A program made the position numbers and the translations under genes. Positions 1 through 11,395 of a stretch of DNA of 64,000 bases are shown one piece after another (the first letter of the stretch is position 1; each line of letters opens with the position of its first letter). Under the pieces are notes generated by a model. The model saw only the letters and a list, made by a program, of their open reading frames with translations. It ran no database searches and was not told the DNA's origin. Source of the stretch: Metellina segmentata (lineage: Eukaryota; Arthropoda; Arachnida; Araneae; Tetragnathidae); assembly GCA_947359465.1 (NCBI GenBank), contig OX375877.1, positions 50,304,744 to 50,368,743 on the forward strand, written 5' to 3'.

Positions 1-2065
1 CAATGATACCTTTATGTGTGACCTTACTGTCCTTGTCAGGGAAAATATGCGATAGATCAAACGATGTCCCCAGAACGCCGTTTCTCGCTTGACGAGATGG
101 AAAGTTCATTGCTGCTTCAGCTTTCTTATCAAAAGACTCAAGAGTTCATTTCTGCCGACGGCGTCGGAACCTGAATCCTGGCCCAGAGATCTTTCTATAT
201 GGTAACTGGATTGAAGTGGCGTATAGAGCAAGGTTTCTAGGAATCATTTTTGACCTCAAACTTTCCTTGCACCACACCTTGCTGATGATTCATTTTTGGA
301 GCCTTTCAAACCCATAAAAAGTTATGCGTCGAACTGCCTTCTACTTCCACGTCTTTTATCGCTTAGGCTATGTTTTATATTTTACTTCATCTGTGTCAAC
401 TTTGAGGTTCAACTCCTCGGCACATCTCTTGATAGGATGCATGAAAAGCGATACCTGAAAAGGCTATCTTTCGGTTACGAATGCGAAGTGCTAGGAGTAC
501 TACATCCCCTAATAACGTTTCTTAGTCCATTCTTTTCTTTTGCCTCTTGGAAACACAAGAGGATCCTACGTGGACCTATTCTCGGGTTAAATAAAGTCGG
601 ACACCACTCCGTTCATTTACCTCCTCTTCACCTCTAGAGGCTATACTGCAATATTTACAAGTGGATCGATGTCAGCTGAACACGTTGGTTGTCTTGGTGT
701 GGATCGACCTCTACATTATGTTTTGACTTGTGTCTTCTCTGTATTTACGGCTGAATTTTATGTTTAAATGAAGTACTGAAATATATTTCATTACATGGAA
801 TAGCAAATTTCATCGTTTACACGTACACTAAACGCATTGAAATGCTTGTTGGATCTCTAACATCATTCAACTATCGCCAAGAAGTTCAACCGTCAACTTA
901 CTCGATGTGACTGGTATTTTTGTTGATATCATGTCACGTTGGGATTACTGGCGATGAACTTTAGTCTTCGCGCTGCTTGTAAAGATCTCTGACAAAATAT
1001 AGGACATTTGGAATGATGGGAAGGATGAATGAAATATGCAGTGTTGAAACTTGTTCAACATTTCATCTTTTGTCCTTCGAGTCCTCTTCGTCTAGACGTG
1101 TTTTCAACATTGCTCAGTATAGAGTATTCCAAGATTACCCATTGATTCTTGCTGTCTGAAGAAAGTTTTTACCTTTGTGAAACCACTACAAAGGCGATAT
1201 CATGCATTTATCTTAATTTCTTGTCGTGATATATTCCATTTTTATCTTTGACTTAAAAAACTTTTTCGGACAGTTTGTCCATTGTGCTGGGTAAAAACCC
1301 CCACTTTACTATTTTTCTCTTCCTTACGATATTTTTAATAGTTATGTATTTCATATTTATAAATATATATATCATGCGTTATAGCTTTCCAAGTGAACTG
1401 GAAAACCCATCAACATTTTATCGAAAACATTTCACACTAAGTGGAATTTAAGAAGCATTCCATAAAAAAGTAATTTCATTTAAGAATTTAAAATTTTTTT
1501 TAACTGAATCGTAAAATTTGAAAACAATAGCTCAATTATTTAAATTTTTAAAATTTTATAAAAGCGAATTTAATTTACCATGTCTCAACTTTTAGCTTCT
1601 CACTTTCAGCCTTTATCATTACGCTGCTATTTGTTTAATTTTATAATCATGATCCTGGCGCAGCTTGTTCTTTTGACATTGTGCAATCAAATTCAAAATT
1701 TGATCATACCGAGAAATGAAGCAGCTGATACAGAAACTCAAACGGCTGTTACCGTGATAAGACCATCCCCTTCGAAGACATGTTCGAACATGCATGCATG
1801 TTTGGTAGTCGGAATAACTTTTCAATTGAGTATCTTATATGTTCGCGAGATTGTGACCTCACGCCTATTGGATCTCTCCCTAATTTAATGGGAATGCGCA
1901 GCAATCACCGGGGTTAGCGAGCAGTGTTCATAATATAAATTATATTCCATTCAACTATATGTAGACCTTAATACTAGATAATTTTAATAAAAGACTTGAA
2001 TTAAAACTGGCAAGACTTCGTATAGGCCATACCTATTTAACTCGCGCATTTGCTTCACTCGGAAC
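1..2065. other. No gene recognised
   Basis: AT-rich sequence with short chance reading frames on both strands (longest about 113 codons at 296-637). None has recognisable domains, and I see no splice-flanked coding pattern. No terminal inverted repeats or tandem array were noticed. Confidence 0.5.
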
Positions 2066-2576
2066 TAGTGATGCGACATCGATGTCGATGTTTTTGTAAC
2101 ATCGATGTTTATACTCGTCGATGTTTTATTTTTAAATAAAACAAGTACCGTTATAAAAATTAAAAAAATAACCAAGTAGAATAATTTTCATAATCAGCAA
2201 ATTGAACATACTTCTAGACCCAAGTGGCCAAGGGTCTGAAAAGTAGGGATGCGACATCAATGTCGATGTTTTGCTGTCGATGTAGCATCACTAGTTGCTA
2301 AACCAGTTAAAGAAATGGGGAAGAAGTTTAAATACACTGAATTTCAAAAACATCGATGATTTGGGGGCGATGCATTATCAACATTGATGTCTTGCTGTCG
2401 ATGTTGTATCACTAGGTGCTAAACCAGTTTTAAGAAATGGGGCAAGAAGTTCAAATACACTGAATTTCAAAAACATGAGTGTTTTTGGGGCGATGTATTA
2501 TCAACATCGATGTTTTAAAATTTTGAACATCGATGTTTCAAAACATCGATGTTTTGCTGTCGATGTCGCATCCCTA
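2066..2576. mobile_element. hAT-like MITE with exact 8-bp target duplication
   Basis: A 511-bp non-coding element. The left end begins TAGTGATGCGACATCGATG and the right end reads, on the other strand, TAGGGATGCGACATCGAC, so the termini are inverted repeats with few differences. Both sides carry the same 8 bases, CTCGGAAC (2058-2065 and 2577-2584). An 8-bp duplication with a TAG-type terminus is typical of hAT superfamily insertions. The interior has many copies of the palindrome CATCGATG and no coding capacity, so it would depend on a transposase supplied elsewhere. Confidence 0.8.
2279..2519. repeat. Two tandem ~120-bp units inside the hAT-like MITE
   Basis: Two direct copies, about 2279-2398 and 2399-2519. 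Each runs from a GATGTNGYATCACTAG-like start through a shared stretch containing AATACACTGAATTTCAAAAA to a cluster of CATCGATG motifs. They differ by scattered substitutions and small indels. A nested copy of the element's own terminus (TAGGGATGCGACATC) sits just upstream at about 2245, so the unit probably arose by internal duplication of subterminal sequence. Confidence 0.7.
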
Positions 2577-3121
2577 CTCGGAACCAGCTGACATGCCCGA
2601 CAGGTGATTCAATCGTATCCTTTAGACTCATTTTAAACAAATGTCCAGACTTTAATGCCATTAGACTCAAACACTTTTTGGTTCTACTAATCCTAGTATT
2701 AATGATTTACAAGGTGAACCTATCCAAATCTGTCTTTATTTATATCAGACGTAGGTTTTAAAGTTTTATTTGAATATTTTTGTTGTATTAATCTTTTTAC
2801 ATAATTTTATCTTTATCAAATTTTGATTATTAGTATAAAATTCATGAATATGTCATGATATAAACCTATTTGTAGTTACCGATAGTTTAACGCAGCTTGA
2901 CCAAACCTGGCCCTTGTGCCATAAAAACACAATCGAATTTCAATCTGCTTGCCACTGGAAATAAAGAGAACATTTTAAAAAATCGACAAGTTTGTCGTTC
3001 GAATTCACGCTTTTTACCAGCATCGATATCCTTCAAGAGCACATCTTTAGGGTGTGTACCAAGTAACTTAGTGACCTATTATTTTCCCATAGAGTTTACT
3101 GCCTCTTTTGAACATGGGAAC

Positions 3122-3319
3122 ATTTCAATAAAAATTGCTGGATCAAGTATTTTCAAGAAACTTCGAGTGAGATACGTCGCCATGCACTAGTACATCTGAG
3201 ACTAGTTCCTAGACGTCTCAACTAATTTTTTAAGACTTTTACCCATGAAATTAAAAACATGCAACCAAAACTTATTACCAGGTCCCGGATTTTGTTGACA
3301 CCAGAAATGTCGTCTTTTT
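3122..3319. repeat. Dispersed ~200-bp repeat, copy 1
   Basis: Nearly collinear with 13330-13532. Shared landmarks in order: TTCAATAAAAATTGCTGGAT, TTTTCAAGAAACTTCGAGTG, GTTCCTAGACGTC, TTACCCATGAAATTAAAA, and TCCCGGATTTTGTTGACA. No coding capacity or terminal repeats were seen. The family is unassigned. Confidence 0.8.
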
Positions 3320-3374
3320 GGGCAGCATGGACAATGCCCGTATTGCTAGAAATTCAGTTTGAAATCCCATAAAC

Positions 3375-3592
3375 GGTGTGCATAGCGCAGTGGGACTACC
3401 AACTGAGCTTAGTCCTCTCGTTGGGTTGGTGTGAAAGTTTGGAGAGTGGGGTGCCAAATCGGTGGTTATCTCATCTGAACGCGGTTCAAAATTACGAAGT
3501 GTTGTCCTCGTTTCTTTCTCTTGGGGATTAATTCCCGACCGTCGCCAATAGCCAATGGTGTTGCTCCACTGCAACCTTGGTTAAAATCTCTA
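3375..3592 (+). repeat. tRNA-derived SINE (family A), diverged body
   Basis: Matches the body of the SINE family seen at 8520-8817 and 44233-44552: the segments GTTGGGTTGGTGTGAAAGTT, GGAGAGTGGGGTGCCA, GGTTCAAAATTACGA and CCCGACCGTCGCCAATAG lie in the same order. The tRNA-like head is missing. It directly follows the dispersed repeat that ends near 3319. Confidence 0.75.
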
Positions 3593-4638
3593 CCTATAAA
3601 ATATTGCGTGTGTTTCCTTGGTGCTCAAACGAACTTCTCTTCATCTTCCCTGTTTGCAATTTACTTGACTTTAAATGTCTTGCGTTTGGCGTGACTTCGA
3701 CAAGTATGACTTTTGCGCAATGAAACCTGAAACCAACCCTATACATAATATAAACATCTTAACAGATGGAACACCAGAACATACAGATATTGTAACAGCA
3801 TTCTGTGGGAGTTCATTTCATGTATTGCCCTGTAACAGGAGTAACTGCTCTTCAAACCATAGATTACCTTTACATAGAATCGCAATAGCTAAATCTGTAC
3901 ACCATGTGCATGGCGACATCCTACTCAGATATGGATACTACCACAACAAACAAGTTATCCGTATTTACTCTAAAGTTGTAAATACTACTGAAACCTTAAC
4001 TTATAACTAAGAATTCGGTTAGTTCTTTCAATGCCTTGGGTATAGTTAAAATATAATTCCCACAAACTGCTCAAAACTGCTTTGTCTTTTAGGTTTAAGT
4101 TTTTAAAATTACATACATTATGACGTCCGTATTGCCATAAGCTTTACATCGTGATAAAATTTATGGTTTAAAAATCTAGGGCACTTTTATGAAACTCGAG
4201 AAAAATTAAATTTATGCATTATGTAATTTCCAACCGAACGGGTTGCACTAAGTTCATTGTTATAACTATTTAAAGAGTTCTCGAGATCTTTTAAAGGGAA
4301 GATTTAAAGTTTGGAAAATTCGAAAATTAAGTTTAACTAGAAGTTTTAGCTGAACACTAATGTATATTTCCACTTAATGGATCATTGCATTCTTCGATGT
4401 TGGTATCCTTTTGGTTCTAAGTAAGTTTCTTAAAGTGTATTTTATGTGTTGTATTTGAAGACATAATTAAAAGCGTTTAGCATAAATAAATCGCTCGCTT
4501 TGTCGTTCTTTGTTTTTTCATTGGTAATCTGAACAATCCACTTAAATTTACACTTCATATGTCTGGAAAGTTATTCTGAGGTAGCCTAATTAGAGACAAC
4601 TTGGGAGTCTATGTTCCTGACCTTCATCGCCCAGGCAT
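3593..4638. other. No supported gene; one 111-codon open frame
   Basis: An ATG-initiated frame runs from 3675 to 4010 on the plus strand. Its product has no domain, signal peptide or membrane segment I recognise, and no flanking splice sites or neighbours support it. The rest is AT-rich and featureless. Confidence 0.4.
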
Positions 4639-4686
4639 CCCGAACACTCCTGTTGGGTTTTATAATACCAACAGGGAGTGTTTGGG
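4639..4686. repeat. Short near-perfect hairpin
   Basis: The arm CCCGAACACTCCTGTTGG pairs with the inverted arm CCAACAGGGAGTGTTTGGG (one mismatch, one bulge over about 19 positions), separated by about ten AT-rich bases. It may be the end of an unrecognised element. No function can be assigned. Confidence 0.7.
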
Positions 4687-4985
4687 AGAAGATTCCAGTT
4701 TCCATAGGGGAGCCAGCTCTGGAATCTAGGTCAAGAAAGGTTTACATTTCTAGCATACAAAAATGTTACACACCCAAATATTTAAAATCAACCGCGCAAG
4801 CGGGTACCAGATATTAACAAATTTGAAAATTTCGGATAGATCTTTACAAAAAGCAATTTGAATTAAGACTAACACCAATTATAAGAACTTATTTTTATAA
4901 TTTTAGACTAAACACAGAATCGAAATTAATATTGTTAAGAATATACATTAAGGTGTATAGAAAAGATATCCTAATGGGATAAATG

Positions 4986-5250
4986 TAAGGTTCAACTAGG
5001 TTAACCTGAGCTCGCACACCACTTTCCAAGCCAATCGAAAGACATATGAATTGACGTTACTCCAGATTATAGCGTTGAATTTTCGGGTGCTAAGCGTGGA
5101 ATCTTTAACTTCATCCAGTAAGGTTCAACTAGGTTAACCTGAGCTCGCACACCACTTTCCAAGCCAATCGAAAGATATGAATTGACGTTACTCCAGGTTA
5201 TAGCGTTGAATTTTCGGGTGCTTAGCGTGGGATGTTTAACTTCATCCAGT
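4986..5250. repeat. Tandem duplication, ~132-bp unit
   Basis: Two adjacent copies, 4986-5118 and 5119-5250, share AAGGTTCAACTAGGTTAACC, CTCGCACACCACTTTCCAAG, GAATTGACGTTACTCCAG and TTTAACTTCATCCAGT in order. They differ by a 2-base indel and a few substitutions, so the duplication is fairly recent. No coding frame spans it. Confidence 0.9.
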
Positions 5251-5371
5251 AAGACAACGCATGAATACCATGTGTCATGAGTTTTATATTGCTAAATTTA
5301 TGGGCTTAAATTTTTAATTAGTTCCCTACCTTATGCTTTAGGATTAACTATTAGATAGTATCAACAACTCG

Positions 5372-5570
5372 TAAGCATTACAGGAACAGAACTGGCTATT
5401 GGCGATAGTCAATCATCAACCCAGAATGGAAAGATCTGAGGATAACACAGCGTAATTTTGAACAGTATTCAGATGAGATGAGGTCGACACACACTGTACT
5501 CCAATCTTTCACTCAAACAGGAGGACATTTGAGCCACAAGTTTAACGTACAGCAGCCCTCACGTCAGCTG
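5372..5570 (-). repeat. SINE family A, degraded copy
   Basis: On the minus strand this follows the family A body in order (antisense of GGTTCAAAATTACG, of the CACCCTCTCC-type segment, and of the AGTCCTCACGTT segment) but with many substitutions. Boundaries are approximate. Confidence 0.55.
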
Positions 5571-6527
5571 TTAAGTTCGATTGAGTTTTGATCTCTGAAA
5601 TTTCCGATTGCTAATTCATGAATACCAGTTGAACTACGTGCCCTTAAGATTACAGGACTCTTAATTGCACAACATTTCATTTAACTTAAAATCACTGCAA
5701 CATTGGTAATTCTCTTTCATGCATTAATTTAATTTGCATAAAACTGTAGAATTTAAACAGAATCGATGTAACGTCAAAAGCTTAAAGTAGTTAGATTTAG
5801 TTAGTTAATTTCATATTGCAAAATTAATGACGGCTCTCATACTTGTACAACTGGTACCGATTTAGAAAGGTTTAAAACCGATTAAAGAATGGGTTTTATA
5901 GTTCCAGCTACAAGTTAATTACATCAAAAATATATACTTCAATTTTCCTTATTGCCAGAATAGCTAATCAGATGGCTCGTAAACGAAATACCTGTTAGCT
6001 GGAAAGCTTTTGAAGTAATGCTTAGCAAATTTAAAGGATGGAATTACCATTTGGACCCTCTAACAATTTTTGACGAGATATCTCGTCTATCAAGATATGG
6101 TCGATTTCGAGATTTTCGTACGTAGGATTGAGGTATCCGGACACGTTCGAGACACTTTTTTTCAATGTGGTATAGAAACTTTTTAATGACATTTTTATAT
6201 TTCGTGTTACTAAACTACCATATATTGGGCTATAAATATTTAAAAAATATATTAAGTTTATAAAAATGACTATATATGAAATTGTAAAGAAAGTTTTCGT
6301 AAAAAATTTCATGCGCTCTGTTAAATCTATTTAGCCAACTTTTAAAAATGCTACCGAAATAAACAACATGCAATTTTCTAGGGAATAAACTAGAATCGAA
6401 AGAGATATTTAAATTAACAAAAATTTTACAAGTAATCGAAAAATGAATGTAAGATTTTTGATAGTTTCAGTCTTGTATTTTAAATAAATCGACATAATTT
6501 AAAAACTTCAACCCAATATAATTCTAC
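5571..6527. other. AT-rich, no gene seen
   Basis: No coding region is supported. A 93-codon minus-strand frame at 6031-6312 overlaps a GACGAGATATCTCGTC repeat fragment and is read as chance. Confidence 0.5.
6055..6108. repeat. Terminal fragment of the GACGAGAT repeat family
   Basis: The sequence CCCTCTAACAATTTTTGACG followed by AGATATCTCGTC and ATCAAGATATGGTC matches the left terminus of the piggyBac-like MITE at 62838-63020 and the start of the satellite at 45507. It looks like a solitary end of the same family. Confidence 0.55.
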
Positions 6528-6722
6528 CGACCAACCGGAATAGTGGTTAAGGTGTTAGCCTCTAGATCGGAAGGCTGCTGCTATGAATCCGGGCATGGAT
6601 ATTTGTAGAGGCGGCTGGTGCACCTTAAATCTGTCGTCCACGTTTGGTTGTTGTGTAAGTTTGGAGAGTGGGGTACCAGTTCAGGTGTTGCTTCGTCATC
6701 TGCTGCTAAAACCTTTCTCGCT
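6528..6722 (+). repeat. SINE family A, 3'-truncated
   Basis: Starts with a tRNA-like head (ACCGACCAACCGGAATAGTG, TTAAGGTGTTAGCCTC, AGATCGGAAGG, GAATCCGGGCATGGAT). It continues into the family body (GGCGGCTGGTGCACCTTAAA, GGAGAGTGGGGTACCAG) and stops near the TTCGTCATCTG segment. The B-box region is disturbed compared with GGTTCGAATCC in the copy at 13787. Confidence 0.75.
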
Positions 6723-7348
6723 TCGCTCACATCAATAAAGACATGTGTCCTAGCAGAAATATTCCAAAAAAGTATTTTTCAAATATATTTGGTTATACTA
6801 CAGAAAAGTTATGCAGGACCTCGGAATCGGAACTCGAGCAATTTAGAATTAAAATTAAAACGTTAACCAAATTTTGACTCGAAATGCGAGTGCTACTTTG
6901 GAAATCGAATTCCCAGCGTGTTGTAAGCTGCAATAACTCGACTAATATTCATTTTTTTTCGATAACATTTTATCCGATAACGCTATAAATTCCTTTGAGG
7001 CGATTGGCTTCGTGGTAACTAACAATCGTACAGTGTTTCCAAAAAGCGATAACAAATAACATCTTTTTTCTAAAATGGTAGCCGCAAAAAAAAAACAATT
7101 TTGACAGGTCTTGGGTCTTTCAACGGTCATTTGCGGTGTTTTCTACAGCTACTTCCGGTTTATACGCCTTGATTGAATTCTTAATATCTCTATGCAACTA
7201 ATTTAGAGAAAAAAAAATCAAACATATTTTGGAAAGTCGAATAAATATATTCTACTAAATAAGATCAAACACTCTTTTTGGAATTTTTATCAAAAATGAA
7301 ATTTTTAACGTGTTCGGTAAAAAAAGGATAAATTATAATTAACGTCAT
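6723..7348. other. AT-rich, no gene seen
   Basis: Only short chance frames on both strands; no repeats assigned. Confidence 0.5.
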
Positions 7349-7556
7349 ACTAGAGCAACACAACGGGCTATTGACGACAGTCCGGGATCAATCTCCTAAG
7401 GGAAAGATCCGATGACAACACCTCGTAATTGTGAACCACTGTCATATGACGAAGCAACACCTGAGCTGGCTCCCTACTCTCCAAACTTTCACATCAATCC
7501 AACGTGAGGACTTTCGGACACGACAGTTTTAAGGTGCACCAGCCGCATCTACACCA
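7349..7556 (-). repeat. SINE family A, left half of an inverted pair
   Basis: Minus-strand body copy running from the 3' side (ACACAACGGGCTATTGACGA in plus orientation) to the GGTGCACCAGCCGC segment near 7540. It abuts an oppositely oriented copy at 7565 with only a few bases between. Confidence 0.85.
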
Positions 7557-7564
7557 TGGTACCG

Positions 7565-7780
7565 TATGGTGTAAAGGCGGCTGGTGCCCTTTAAATCTGT
7601 CGAGGCCGAAAGCCCTCACGTTGGATTGGTGTGGAAGTTTGGAGAGGTGTTGCCTCGTCATCTGACCGTAATTAAAATTACGTGTTGTTGTCTCGGAAGC
7701 ACTTAAGGAATTGATCCTGGACCATCGTCAATCGTCTGTTGTGTGGCTCTAGTTCAACGTTAATTAAAAATTACAAATTA
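7565..7780 (+). repeat. SINE family A, right half of an inverted pair
   Basis: Plus-strand body copy (GGCGGCTGGTGCCCTTTAAA, CCCTCACGTTGGATTGGTGT, GGAAGTTTGGAGAGG, ATTAAAATTACG). Together with 7349-7556 it forms a head-to-head inverted repeat around the centre ACACCATGGTACCGTATGGT, capable of forming a long RNA or DNA hairpin. Confidence 0.85.
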
Positions 7781-8519
7781 CCATAGTAATGACCCAAGAA
7801 TTAAATCTAGATATTTTGACTTCGATCTACCACTTGTCTTTGACGCGATGCATCCAATGTCGATAGTTGAATTTACGTCGCACTGATGCATCACGACGGG
7901 ATATTGGCGAAGTTCCGAGATCAATCCTGAAAAGAAAGATCAGAGAACAAAGCCTCGTAATTTTCAGTCACCATTACAATGCAAGGATAAAACTAGCAAC
8001 ACTGGTATTTGCTAGAGAGCATTGTAGAAATTTTAACTGTTTTCCCTTAGCAGAGCGTTTCAAGTGGTGGTTGTGACGGATTTTGCTGTGGATTTTTATC
8101 TTTGGTACAACAGTACTGACCATAACTATTTTTTACTGTGCGCTGAGCTTGACTTGAACAGCAATTTAAGTGTACATTAAGACATACCTACCCTCTGTCC
8201 GTTTCATGATGTGAATACATGAATAAAAATGTATCATTAAATTTAATAAATAATGCTTTGTACAGTTGTGTTTGATATTTCATTTAAGATCTTTGTGAAT
8301 GGCAAATGTTAAATTATATACAGGTAAATACTCAAACTACAACGGTAAGGGTACCAACATTTAACAGTAACTTGAATTATTATTCATTGTTAATTCCACC
8401 TTCAGCCAAGTGTTTCTCACATTTTGTTATTAATTTAATCATGAAGTATCTTTCTGTGCCAATATATCAATTACACTTGCGTCATTGTTATTCCTGAACA
8501 TCGATACATCAATTCAGAG
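7781..8519. other. No gene seen
   Basis: AT-rich sequence with chance frames of at most about 69 codons. The last ten bases (8510-8519, CAATTCAGAG) are the left target duplication of the SINE at 8520. Confidence 0.5.
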
Positions 8520-8817
8520 AGTTCCTCTGATCGGAAGGTTCCTGGTTCGATTCCGGTATGGGCATGTATGTTTTTAAGTGTATGGTGTAGAGGCAGGCTG
8601 GTCCGCCTTAAATCTGTCGTGGCCGAAAGTCCTCACGTTGGGTTGGTGTGGAAATTTGGAGAGTGGGGTACCAGCTCAGGTGTTGCTTCTTCATCTAACA
8701 GTGGTTCAAGATTACGAGGTGTTGTCCTCGGATCTTTCCCTTAAGGGACTGATCCCGGACCGTCGTCAATAGCCCGTTATGTTGCTCTAGTACGATGTTA
8801 ACTAAAATTAGCAATAC
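8520..8817 (+). repeat. SINE family A with 10-bp target duplication
   Basis: The copy starts within the tRNA-like head (CTCTGATCGGAAGGTTCCTG, then a B box reading GGTTCGATTCC) and contains the complete body. It is flanked by exact 10-bp duplications CAATTCAGAG at 8510-8519 and 8818-8827. This is the signature of LINE-driven retroposition, with 5' truncation of the head. Confidence 0.85.
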
Positions 8818-8989
8818 CAATTCAGAGTTAATTCCTTCAAGTTTTCATAGGCGCAATGCTAAAATAGTATTCGAGAAACAAAACAAGTGACTTCATGTTT
8901 GGAATGCATACAGAAAATGCGTTACGCCGTAAGAACATTACCACCACCTACGTTCGACCTGTTAAAATATATCTAAAAAACAGTATCCA

Positions 8990-9955
8990 CAGAAAAGTTA
9001 AATATTTTAGAAGCAGGCCAATCTCAAGTCCAAATTTGTAGAGAGTTCAATTTAACGCCCAGCGTCGTGTTTAACTTATGGAAACAGTTCCAGGATACCG
9101 GATCCATGGAGAGAAAGCCTGGGCAAGATCGTCCAAGAGCCACGACGGCCAAAGAAGATCGCCATTTGTCGATTATAGCGAGGCGTAGCAGGAGTGCTAC
9201 AGCTTCTCAGCTCTCTCCTGACTTGTATGCAGCCACAGGAATCCGTGTATCAAGGGTGACTGTTTCCAAAAGACTTCACGAGAGAGGGTTGTTCGCGTCC
9301 CGCCCACTTCTATGAACAGGATAATCCGTTTATCATGGTGCATAGAGATTGGAGTATGGATCAATGGGCGACCGTTCTCTTCACTGATGAGTCTCGGTTC
9401 AGCCTAAACACAGATTCTCGCCATACGTTCATATGGAGAGAACCAGGGACCCGCTACCTACCCTCCAATGTCCGCGAAAATCGACCATTATGGCGGAGGA
9501 GGTTTAATGGTCTGGGCAGGCATCATGTTGGATGGCCGCACACCTCTCCATGTCTTTGAAAGAGGCAGTGTGACTGGTGTGAGGTATAGGGATGAAGTCT
9601 TGGAGCCCTATGTTCGCCTTTACAGGGGTGCAGTTGGCCCTGAGTTCATTTTAATGGACGATAACGCAAGGCCACATAGAGCTCTTCTGGTCGACGAATT
9701 TCTAGAGAGTGAGGATATTCGCCGGATGGATTGGCCAGCCAGATCTCTAGACCTTAACTCTATAGAGCATGGCTGGGACGCTCTGGGGAAATTGCAACTC
9801 ACAACTCCCCTCCGAGAACCATCCAGGGAATGAAAACAGCGGTTCTGAAAGTGTGGGATCAATTTCCACAGGAAATGATAAACTGCCTTATTTCAAGTAT
9901 GAAATCACGCTGCGGGACCTGTATATCTGTAAAAGGGGACCATACCCCCTATTAA
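8990..9955 (+). pseudogene. Tc1-like transposase, broken
   Basis: A DDE transposase of the Tc1 group spread over several frames. The N-terminal DNA-binding part reads ILEAGQSQVQICREF and then LWKQFQDTGSMERKPGQ with RPRATT. The first catalytic Asp lies in VLFTDESRF, the second in FILMDDNARPHRA, the Glu in LDLNSIEHGWDAL. The C terminus ends in a typical KGDHTPY before a stop. Stops follow the helix-turn-helix region near 9313, and frames shift near 9480 and 9790, so it cannot make a full protein. Terminal repeats were not located. Confidence 0.85.
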
Positions 9956-10209
9956 CCCATTTTTTTGTTTATTCTGAAACCACTGTTTCATACCTTCCTA
10001 CTCCAACGAGTGTTACGCACGATCATGCGTGTGTATTACAATTATTGAATGGTTATTTGTTTTGTACTGTATCAATGTATGTACATATCAAATTTCATTA
10101 AAATCGGTACAGTAGTTCTAGGGATAATCGACCAAGTCTGTAAATTATCTTAATTTTTTACTCCAGTGTATCTGAGATTTATTCCGCATGTTTGAAAAGC
10201 ACAAAAACA

Positions 10210-11108
10210 TCATTTTAATCAAAGCGTGGACTAAAGTGTGAGTTGAGTGATCGTGACAGACGATCATTAAGGAGGATTGTGACTAACAATAAGAAGCCCA
10301 CAGCTGCAAAAGTTGCTGAAATGAATGTCGTGCTTACAATCCCTGTGCGTGCCAAAACAATAAGAAGGGAGCTCCATGCGCAGGGTATTTGCTGCAATTC
10401 AAAAACCATTCATCAGTGATGCTAATGCCTGTAACAGAAAAAAAGTGGTGTTTAAGGCATAAAGCCTGAACTATGGAGCAATGGAAGACAGTAATTTGGT
10501 TGTTTCACACTGTTTCCCATTTCTGGCCGAGTTTACGTCTGGCGAACGCCATCACAAGCCTATAATACAGACTGCTTGCTGACAAGAGTGAAACATGGCG
10601 AGGGTTCTATGATGGTTTAGGCAACCATATCGTGGTTTTCTGTGGGCCCCATGATTACTCTACAAAGGCACATTAATTCCAAGGATTATAAATTATTAAC
10701 ATATTGGCCGATTACGTACATCCCATGGTACAAACTTTATTCCCCAATAGTGATGGTGTCTTCCAAGTCGACAAAGCCCTTGTTCACACAGCTCACATAG
10801 TCCTGGACTAGTTTTCTGAGCACGAGGATGATTTGTCACATCTCCCCCTTGGCTACCACAGTCACCAGATAACAATATTATTAAATCATTGTGGTCTACA
10901 TTGGAGGGGAAAAGTGCGTGGTCGCTATCTGAACTTGCAACTGTTTTGCAAGAAGAATGGTACAAGATTCTCTTGGCAAGCATACAGGAACTGTATTTAT
11001 CCTTTCCGAGAAGACTGCAAGCTGTTTTGAATGCCAATAGTTTTCCAACACCATATTAGGCAAAGTTACATGTTTTTTGGGTGTTTCCATATTTTTTTCC
11101 AACCCCTG
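10210..11108 (+). pseudogene. Second Tc1-like transposase relic
   Basis: Tc1-type segments are recognisable in several frames: RRIVTNNKKPTAAKVAEM, AKTIRRELHAQG, FPISGRVYVWRTPSQAYN, VKHGEGSMMV and FSEHEDDLSHLP, then an altered catalytic-Glu region and RGRYLNLQL. The 3' end matches a Tc1 terminus (CATATTTTTTTCCAACCCCT) and stops at a TA near 11109. Stops and frameshifts are frequent and the 5' terminus was not found. It is more decayed than the adjacent copy at 8990-9955 and belongs to a different subfamily. Confidence 0.8.
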
Positions 11109-11395
11109 TATATATATAGAATAGAGTACATCAGTAAACGTATTCATCACTTATTGTTTAAATTGGGTGTGGAATGGGAAGTAATTTAATTGTAATATAA
11201 TGATTTAAAAAATCCTATTTTGTCCTCTAAGCGTCGCTAAATTTCTGAGATGTTTTACGGCTTTTACGCAACATATTTAATGACTAAATAACCATATAAT
11301 TTCTAAAGAATCCATGGATTATTTCAAACTTTCTAGTTTCGATTATTCTTTTCTTTGGATTGGAAACATTGGAGACGATTATAATGATCGTTTGC

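Noticed and set aside
3675..4010. 111-codon plus-strand frame with an ATG in fair context
   Set aside because: No recognised domain, no neighbours and no splice structure; the size is within what chance gives in a region crowded with repeats.
6031..6312. 93-codon minus-strand frame with a signal-peptide-like start
   Set aside because: Overlaps the GACGAGATATCTCGTC repeat fragment, and the hydrophobic stretch is AT-rich low complexity.
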